Assembly: GCA_026770025.1 (NCBI GenBank)
Contig: JAMXDE010000008.1
Span: 682,001 to 746,000 of the forward strand
Source: Craspedostauros australis
Taxonomy: Eukaryota > Bacillariophyta > Bacillariophyceae > Mastogloiales > Achnanthaceae
DNA length: 64,000 nucleotides
Reading direction: 5' to 3'
Shown: piece after piece, positions 57,350 through 64,000 of the stretch
How the letters are laid out: the number at the start of each line of letters is the position of its first letter
Numbering within the stretch: the first letter of the stretch is position 1
The notes under the pieces: generated by a model
Seen by the model: only the letters and a program-made list of their open reading frames with translations
Database searches by the model: none
Told to the model about the DNA's origin: nothing
Translations under genes and position numbers: made by a program

Positions 57350-60009
57350 ATGAGGATCACTCTCGGAGCCAAGGTCGCTTGCAGATGCGGGCCTCGTCGG
57401 TCCAACGCACCTCGCAAAAAGCATGGCTACATTGTGGGACGCACGATCAAGGTTCTTCCCAAACACAACTGGATCGTCCATTGGGAATCCTTGGGTGTCG
57501 TATGCCAACACAGTTCCCAAACCCTCATTCGCCTGGAAGGCGATGAAAGTCCACTTCCCGACACCAAGGTCAAAGAATACATTCAAACCATCTTCGTTGG
57601 AAAAGGAGTTGCGGCGTTGGATGCTTTTGCGAAGAGCCACAGATTCCTCCCGCCACCAGAGGCGATCACTGGACCGGCGGATGCACCTGCAGTCAGCCAA
57701 GACTTGGGTGTTGGGACGAACTCTCCATCCAGCAACATTCTCCCGAGCAACAATCCGGCTGCAACTTCTCTACCACTGAACTCTCCTCCCATCAACATTC
57801 ACCTGACCAACGTTCCGGCCGCGACTTCCCAACCAACGAACTCTTTGCGCACGCCCCCAACCAACAAAGTCAGTATTGACGGCGGATCCAAAGAGCCGGA
57901 GGATGACGCATCTATGGATTGCAACATTGACAACAACTTTGACAATGACGTGTTGAATTATGCAATTGAGATGGAGGAACAAATCCTCCACTATGAACCA
58001 CATCATGCAGAGAAGGCCACACTGATCTCCGACAACACCTCCATCAGCATGGGATCTCGAGCCAACGTAATGACATGGAAGGTTGTACCAGATGACCACA
58101 TTGGCAGCCCCAAAGATGGATCTTCACGGGAGTGGGTGGGGGTTGCAAACTTTGACTTCGCCAACCTAACCGTCGCGGGCAGGGGCAGGGACAGCAGGTA
58201 CCAACGTATCAACATGCTGCATCTCCTACAGCACATGTGGCCTGGCAACTGGAAGGCCCAGGTTGACAAGCTCAATCAAAGGATCATCACAAGGCAACTT
58301 CCCACAAGAATATCAGAGGATCAGATTGACAATCACCTCATATCTCATCACGAGTTTTTGGTGTTCTTTGGATTGCTCCTTCTGGGCACTATCGAAGGCA
58401 CATCCTGCCTGTGGGGCGACAGAGACACTGAAGGATTCAAACAGCCAATGGACGTCACCGACCACATGAAGAATTATCGGTTTCGTGCCATCCGAGAATC
58501 ACTGATCCCACACATCTTCGCGGATGCATCCAAGCAATTCTCGGATCCATGGTGGCAAATTCAACCAGGTGTGGATGCTTTCAACGCGAAGCGGGCGGAG
58601 ATCATGTGCGCGAGCACACTGAAGGTGATGGATGAATCCATGAGTGCCTTCAAGACACGAACAACCAAGAATGGAACCTTCCTCACCTATCCTTCGTCCG
58701 CCGCAAACCTGAGCCGCTGGGCGTGGAATTCAAGACCGTTGCCGATGGAGAGACAGGGATCATGCTGTTCTTGGAGATCCAACGGGGCAAGGAGGGAATG
58801 GAGGGTGCGGCCTTCCTTGAAAGGGTGAAGGGCAAGAACGCTGCATGCACCCTTCGCATGGCAGCAGCAACCAACATCTGCACTGATCCTTCGAAATCTC
58901 CAGATGATCCGCAGTTCAACCAGGGCAAGAGCATCTTCCTGGGAGACTCGTGGTTCGCGTCTGTGGAGGCCACCAAGGCGCTTGAAACAGAGCTGGGTGC
59001 GAAGTTCATCGGCATCGTGAAGACGGCTCATCGGTTGTACCCCAAAGTCTTCCTGGAGACCACAATGAAGGTGTGGCCATCCGGAAGCCAGCTGCTGATG
59101 GAAAGCGAGTGCGGCGGCCACAAGTACTACGCACTGGGGTACAAGTACTGCAAGGCTAAGGTACTCTGCTTCGTCTTTTCCGCGGGAGCTGGGCATGCAG
59201 GCTGCGGGGCGCCGTATTTGTCGAAGTGGATCTTGGACGATGGGCGCCCCATGACGAAGAAAGTGGATCGACCGAGTGTCGCTTCGAAGTACTTTGAAAG
59301 CTGCAACAAGGTTGACGTCCACAACCAGGCTCGACAGGACATCCTCGGTCTGGAGAGAACTTGGCCCACACGCGACGGATACTTCAGGCTTGTCACGACT
59401 CTCTTTGGGATAACTGTTGTGGATGCATGGAGGGCATACCGATGCCACTTGGCGGGCAAGCACCGACACAAGAATGTGCCTCTCATGGATTTCGTGAACA
59501 TGATGGTCAAAGACATGCTCCACAACAACGAAGCCCCTGATCCACCAAGCTCATTTGCCAGGATGAGAAGCGACCAGCCATCGGAAGTGCAATGTGGTGG
59601 CAATGGTGGCTCCTTGTCTTTGTTGACAACCGACAGTCCAGCCCATGCGACAACACAGGTGGCCCGTGCGACGACACAGGTGGCTGAGTGGCCCCGAGCA
59701 GACTTGATCAATGGCCACCACTTGGTAAAGCACTCAGGTAGAGTCCGGAACGGGAAGATTGACCATACAAAGCAGGGGATCGCCAGGTTCATGACGAGAG
59801 GGAAACGGGGCAGATGCTGTGTGTGCACGAACTCGTCAAGGTACCATTGCCTGAACTGTCGAACGGGGTCTCCAGGCCAAACTGTTTGGTGCTGCGAAAT
59901 GAAGGAGTACGACGGAATATTTCGACGATGTTTCGAAATCCATGCAGAGAAACATGCAGGATCAAGGTCGCGTAGTTCCACACACCCAGACACCATGACA
60001 GATAGTTAA
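57350..60009 (+). pseudogene. PiggyBac-like transposase, one frameshift
   Basis: Two overlapping frames (57350-58828 and 58723-60009) make one protein of roughly 885 aa. The N-terminus has a small beta-rich domain (KKHGYIVGRTIKVLPKHNWI), then an Asn/Pro/Ser-rich linker. The DDE_Tnp_1_7 core follows: first Asp in LKVMDESMSAFKTR (58631), second in SIFLGDSWFASVEATKAL (58945), and the late block DVHNQARQDILGLERTWPTR with VDAWRAYRC. The C-terminus is a Cys-rich finger (CCVCTNSSRYHCLNCRTG ... RCFEIHAEKH), as in many piggyBac proteins. Around 58676 the frame moves: the upstream frame becomes nonsense, while the conserved VRRKPEPLGVEFKT block is in another frame. A single missing base in the GGAACC stretch would explain it. 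Apart from that no other lesion is visible, so inactivation is recent or is a sequencing error. Confidence 0.88.
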
Positions 60010-60436
60010 AAAAGATGAGTGAAGAAGTCTGTGTCACAACTCTTTCTATGTTCAATGGATTGTATGCAACAGCCAATGCAATGCAGGAAAGGAAGTGAAA
60101 CGCCGTAGGGGGGATGATCGGCAGGAAGAAGCGATGCCACCAGTTTTCAGTGACCCGACCCGACGATATTGGATGTGGCAGAACTCAACGAGGAGAAGAG
60201 ATGTGAACACCAAACTTCGGGGAGGGATGCAGCAGATGCAGGACAGATAGCTGGTAAATTTTAGTGTTGGTAGGATTGAGTGAATGTTAATCCGGAGCAA
60301 AAGAGTGCGGATGTTGGTGTTTTTTGCAAGTTGGTGCTGTTTCCCTCGTAGCGGCTCCGTAGAGTTGTACCAGGATTCGACTACTTCGACCCTGTAGCCC
60401 CTTGTGGCCCCTTGTGGCCCCAAATGGGGGCGACAC
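60010..60436. other. 3' internal region of the piggyBac-like element
   Basis: About 430 nt after the transposase stop. Tandem TTGTGGCCCC units at 60400-60420 mirror the left-end motifs in inverse orientation. Confidence 0.6.
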
Positions 60437-60452
60437 AAAAAGCGGATAGGCA
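60437..60452 (-). repeat. Right terminal inverted repeat of the piggyBac-like element
   Basis: 16 bp, complement of 56515-56530, followed directly by the second GTAG. Confidence 0.92.
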
Positions 60453-60456
60453 GTAG

Positions 60457-60889
60457 GTACAAATGGTCGCGAGGTTCCATTTGGTGACCGTTGCACCAAC
60501 GCACCTACTAGAGAGGTTTCGCATTGTTTCGTATTCCACTCAGAGGCCCCCACTGCCATGTCACATACGACATGGACGCTCGAGCGGCGAACACTGCACA
60601 GGACTGTTGCGTGACAGAATACTGCTTGGATTACGTGGAGTCAATAACCGTTCGCGCCATCTCTAGGGTATCTAATTTAGACATGTTCGCTTCGACTTCT
60701 CCCGAAGAGCATCACATTTTGGCCATGAGTGTCACAACACATCATCTGTTCCTTTTTGATGTTGCATGATGCGTTCCCTCCATGCTACATGTCATGCTAT
60801 ACTCGCTGCTCCTTCGATCCTTCTGTGTTCATCACACCTTCGCACACGCAGCTCCTCCACACGTTCGATTATTACTTACCATCGTTGCC
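60457..60889. other. Gap between the piggyBac-like and Harbinger modules
   Basis: About 430 nt. By position the left terminus of the Harbinger element should lie here, but I could not identify it without the right end, which is probably outside the window. Confidence 0.4.
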
Positions 60890-62104
60890 ATGGTCAATCG
60901 TAATTGGAATACCGTTCCCGAGCGGCAGGCATTGCAAGAAGCAATCGCTCGATTTGAGGCTGCCATCACTCAACTTGCAGACATCGACGTCCAACGTCTG
61001 GATTATGCAGGCGTTGTGATTCTGGTTCAGCACTATAGCAACATCGTCGCATTGGGCCGTCATGTGCTACAAATGCAGCAACTCTACCTCACTCCATTGG
61101 GACCTCCTCCTGTGTTCACCAACAGGAACATTGCCATCGCAGAACTGGACGACCGCGAAAGTGTTCGTCACTTTCGATTTCGTGTGCGTGATCTTCAACG
61201 TCTGGCTGACCGTCTCTGGCCCAAATTCCAGGCAGTGTCCGGTGAGGCAGATCCTGCATGCATTCAAGTGCGAAATCGATACACAGTATCGTACGAGATG
61301 GGATTGCTCGTCATGCTATTTCGTCTGGCACATCGTGGACGACTGTGTGACATGGAACAAAGATTCAGCATGGACAGTGTCCGTATTTCCAGCATTGCCT
61401 CCACTTTCTACTCCTACTTCTATGATATTGGCAAACCGTACCTGAGCGACATCGGTTTGTTTCATACTCGATTCCCCGACTATGCGGAGAACAATCACCG
61501 TCTCACCCATGGCTTGGTGGACGATGTGTTCGCTTATGTCGACGGCACGTTTTGGGAAACCTGTCGTCCCTCAGAGAATCAAGAGGACCTCTACTCTGGC
61601 TATAAACGCGGTCATGGGCTACACTATCAAGGAATCGTTGCACCAGATGGGTTGCTCATTCACTACTTTGGGCCGATTGCAGGTGCTCGCAGTGACGGGT
61701 ACATGTTCCAGCAAAGCAAAATCGAACAGCGATTGGAGGCTCTCATGCCGTTGGATGAGAACAATCCTCCATATCGTCTCTACGGTGATGCAGCATATCC
61801 TACTACACCATACATATTTGCTGCATACAAGGACACTGTTCCAGGGTCCTCCGAGGCGCAGTGCAACAAGGACATGGCGTCAGGACGCATCTGTGTTGAG
61901 TGGGCATTCAAGGAGATCACGAAGAATTTTCCCTTGGTGAGCGTTCGCAACGCCAACAAAACACTGCTGAATCCTCTCACACTCATTCATTTTGTTGCTG
62001 CGTTCCTTGCCAACATTCATTGCACCATGAATGGCAATCAGCAGTCTGCACGGTACCAATCGCACAAGCTGACATTCGAAGAATACATCAACCTGATCCC
62101 ATGA
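60890..62104 (+). CDS. PIF/Harbinger-type transposase (DDE_Tnp_4)
   Basis: 404 aa from the ATG at 60890; the frame is intact. The catalytic triad is visible: first Asp in FAYVDGTFWETCRP (61541-61543), second in RLYGDAAYPTTPYI (61787-61789), and Glu in GRICVEWAFKEITKNF (61898-61900). The N-terminal half contains a helical region with LADRLWPKF and YEMGLLVMLFRLAHRGRLCD, the helix-turn-helix-like part of the family. Spacing between the residues fits DDE_Tnp_4. These transposases need a Myb/SANT-like partner for DNA binding and nuclear import, and such a gene faces it 415 nt downstream. With all three catalytic residues and no breaks, the element may be active or recently active. An upstream in-frame extension to 60782 lacks an ATG. 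Confidence 0.9.
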   Translation: MVNRNWNTVPERQALQEAIARFEAAITQLADIDVQRLDYAGVVILVQHYSNIVALGRHVLQMQQLYLTPLGPPPVFTNRNIAIAELDDRESVRHFRFRVRDLQRLADRLWPKFQAVSGEADPACIQVRNRYTVSYEMGLLVMLFRLAHRGRLCDMEQRFSMDSVRISSIASTFYSYFYDIGKPYLSDIGLFHTRFPDYAENNHRLTHGLVDDVFAYVDGTFWETCRPSENQEDLYSGYKRGHGLHYQGIVAPDGLLIHYFGPIAGARSDGYMFQQSKIEQRLEALMPLDENNPPYRLYGDAAYPTTPYIFAAYKDTVPGSSEAQCNKDMASGRICVEWAFKEITKNFPLVSVRNANKTLLNPLTLIHFVAAFLANIHCTMNGNQQSARYQSHKLTFEEYINLIP

Positions 62105-62519
62105 TCATACACACAGTTAGAATTAATGAGGTACATGTAATACGTATTCGACTAACTATTATGTAGTACTCATGGCGCGCGGGCATTTGTGTTGTGTGGG
62201 TTGTGCTGCGTGCGGTGAGCGAATGCTGGGAATGGTTTTCTGATGGAATGCATGTCAACGCGGAAGGAAGCATGCAGCTGTGCGCACAAGGGATTCAGTG
62301 CATCGGCTTCTCTACTTGGTGTCGCTCTGTATGCTGTGGCGGAGTGTCTTGTGCGTGGAGAGAGGAATGGATGGATGCATGCATTGAAGGATGGATCGGC
62401 GAATTGGATCGGCGAAAGTATCGACGAATGGGTGGGTTGATGTGTTGCGAAATGTGAGGGGTTGCGGGAAAGAAGGTATGGAATGTGGAAATATGCAGAG
62501 ACGAAAGAATGGGTGAGTA
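62105..62519. other. Convergent gap between the two Harbinger genes
   Basis: About 415 nt between stop codons, with GGATGGATGCATGCATTGAAGG-type short repeats near 62365-62395. No supportable gene. Confidence 0.5.
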
Positions 62520-62806
62520 TCATTTTCCCGCGTCGTCGTTGCCGTTGCGGCTGTTGCTGTTCTTGCCGTCGCCGTCATTGTTGTTGTTGTTGTTGTTGTG
62601 GTTGGTGTCGGTGTTGGTGTTGTGGTTCTGGTGGTGTCGAGCTTCGGACATGGCATTGACGAGAGACCTGACATCGGATGAGAGTTGCATTTGCGACTCG
62701 CGCAACTGCGAGGTCTCGCGCTGCATCCGGTTCCTATCCTCCTCCAGATGGCGGTTCATGTTGAGCATCATTTGTTGCTGATTCAACATGAGCTGGAGGA
62801 GATCGC

Positions 62807-62855
<49 letters not shown>

Positions 62856-63905
62856 GGTGGTGGTGGTGGTGTTGCCATCATTGGAAGCCGCTGCCCCCAC
62901 AGTTGGAGCGAGTGGAGAAGCGGCGAGCGATGCTGCAATCGGAGAATTTTCTCCGCGTTCCGCACGAATCGGAGGCGTGGCCGTAGCGAGCCATGCCTGA
63001 AACTGACGCTGAGTTTCGTCGAGCTTCTCCAGGAGACCAACTGTGCACTGGATCTGCTGCTTGGCATTTCGCACTTGGTTCGGGGAAGTCGCCACCTCCA
63101 CAGACGACAAACTCGAGGTCGTGTCGTCGCCATTGCTCGCCACCACATTCTGTTGCCGCGCCGTTTCCGCTGCTCCACGCGCAGCCACATTCTGTTTCCG
63201 CGCCGTTGCTGCTGCTCCAGCTTGTGTCTGCGTTTGAGGAGGGCGCAGTCCTAGCATGCGATACTGCTGCCTTGCAGTGATCCTCTTGCGCCCAGCAATT
63301 CTTGTCTGCGATGCAATGACATCGTCAATGTACTCCTGGCGCTCCTGCTGCAGGGCAGTGAGGTCGTCCAGCCACAATTTCACACTCTCAGCCATGCCGC
63401 TCCTGCGAGGATGGGTGTGATTGTACAGAGCTGTGAACTTCATGAGATTTTCGAATCTCCCCTTCAGCCCTTTCTCTTGTGGGACAGTGGGGAAGACTGT
63501 CGAATTCTCAACGTGCACCGCGTTGCGGATCGCGCTCCATGCCACTCCGATTGGCGGTATCCAAGGCTTTTTCAGAGTCCTGGTGACAACGTCAATGAGG
63601 ATTCGGTCGCATGGCTGGGGGTTCACGAGCCATGGGAAGTGGTCCACCTTCCCCTTGAGATTGTAGTACATGGGAGGGAAGAATTTTCGTCTGGATTTGC
63701 GGACGATGGGAGAGGTTGGCGTGTTGCCATCACTGGCTGTCGCCACCGCAGACGATATGGAAGGTGCAGGTGCCTTCTTGCGACGGTACGCCCGCTTCTT
63801 GTTTTTGTTGCTGCTGCTGCTGTTGCTGTTGCTTGGTGGCGATGGTTCCGCCGGAGGCTGATGGGTGACTGATGGCGAAGTATGAGGCTTGCCAGAGTCG
63901 GTCAT
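62520..63905 (-). CDS. Myb/SANT-like DNA-binding partner protein of the Harbinger element
   Basis: 461 aa from the ATG at 63905; the open frame continues further right and may start in an upstream exon (a CACTTTCAG acceptor-like site lies near 63980). The N-terminus is Pro/Ser-rich with a basic cluster (KNKKRAYRRKKAP) suited to nuclear import. The conserved domain (about residues 75-190) has FPWLVNPQPCDRILIDVVTR, IGVAWSAIRNAV and GLKGRFENLMKF, a Trp-containing Myb/SANT-like fold as found in the second protein of Harbinger/ISL2EU elements. The C-terminal half is low complexity, with poly-Thr and poly-Asn runs (62815-62870) and Met/Gln-rich coiled coil. The pairing with the transposase is inferred from position and family habit. 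Confidence 0.75.
62815..62872. repeat. Trinucleotide runs (TTG)n then (GGT)n inside the Myb-like gene
   Basis: About ten TTG units followed by about nine GGT units. On the minus strand they encode poly-Thr then poly-Asn. Confidence 0.9.
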
Positions 63906-64000
63906 CGCGTCGACGTTGTCGCCGTTGCTCGCGTCGAAGGCAGCACCAACTTTGGCTTGAGGCTGTGCCACCGTGAACCTGAAAGTGCAGCGTTCGAAAC

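Larger units (their letters stand above)
56511..60456 (+). mobile_element. PiggyBac-like DNA transposon with 16-bp TIRs and GTAG target duplication
   Basis: The element proper spans 56515-60452 (3,938 bp). Its ends are perfect 16-bp inverted repeats: TGCCTATCCGCTTTTT at 56515-56530 and its complement at 60437-60452. The 4-bp direct repeat GTAG flanks it at 56511-56514 and 60453-60456. Inside both ends lie repeated GGGGC(T/C)ACA units: about three near 56550-56580, two near 56788-56806 and three in inverse orientation near 60390-60420. The only large gene is a piggyBac-family transposase interrupted by one frameshift. Known piggyBac elements normally duplicate TTAA, so GTAG is unusual. Confidence 0.85.

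Overview
This window looks like nuclear DNA from a unicellular eukaryote, most likely a photosynthetic stramenopile and probably a diatom. It carries spliced genes with GT-AG introns (about 130-390 nt) for nuclear eukaryotic proteins: exportin-7, mitochondrial SDHC, a C1GALT1-like GT31 enzyme, a kinesin, and Patched/Dispatched-type RND proteins. Two features point to diatoms: a SET plus aminopropyltransferase-like plus AdoMetDC-like fusion, and a decayed repetitive recombinase-like family whose zinc-finger and R-H-R-type blocks resemble repetitive hypothetical proteins I remember from diatoms. The lineage is inferred, not proven.

Layout. 1-25.3 kb is dense and mostly single-copy. In order it holds an F-box-kinesin (-, runs off the left edge), a C1GALT1-like glycosyltransferase (-), exportin-7 (-), SDHC (-), a divergent intergenic region with about 144 uninterrupted copies of CACAA, the SET/aminopropyltransferase/AdoMetDC-like fusion (+), two orphan genes (+), a mitochondrial J-domain protein (+), and threonine synthase (-, four exons). 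25.9-41 kb is accessory in character: a broken and an intact copy of a Crinkler/RHS-type P-loop NTPase-nuclease gene, an orphan membrane protein, a FabI-type enoyl reductase with a polyglutamine insert, short tandem duplications, a possible Gly/Gln-rich secreted protein remnant, and the recombinase-like remnant. 41-56 kb holds a Patched-like transporter (-), a gene-poor 3.7 kb, a Dispatched-like transporter (+), an S51 peptidase (-) and a membrane RING protein (+). 56.5-64 kb is mobile DNA: a complete piggyBac-like element with perfect 16-bp inverted termini, a GTAG target duplication and a frameshifted transposase, then a PIF/Harbinger transposase facing a Myb/SANT-like partner gene.

There is no operon logic here. 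Links between genes are paralogy (two NTPase-nuclease copies, two RND proteins), the shared SDHC/SET promoter interval, and the transposon modules. Exon joins were built by hand from splice motifs, phase and family resemblance. They are internally phase-consistent but untested by transcripts.
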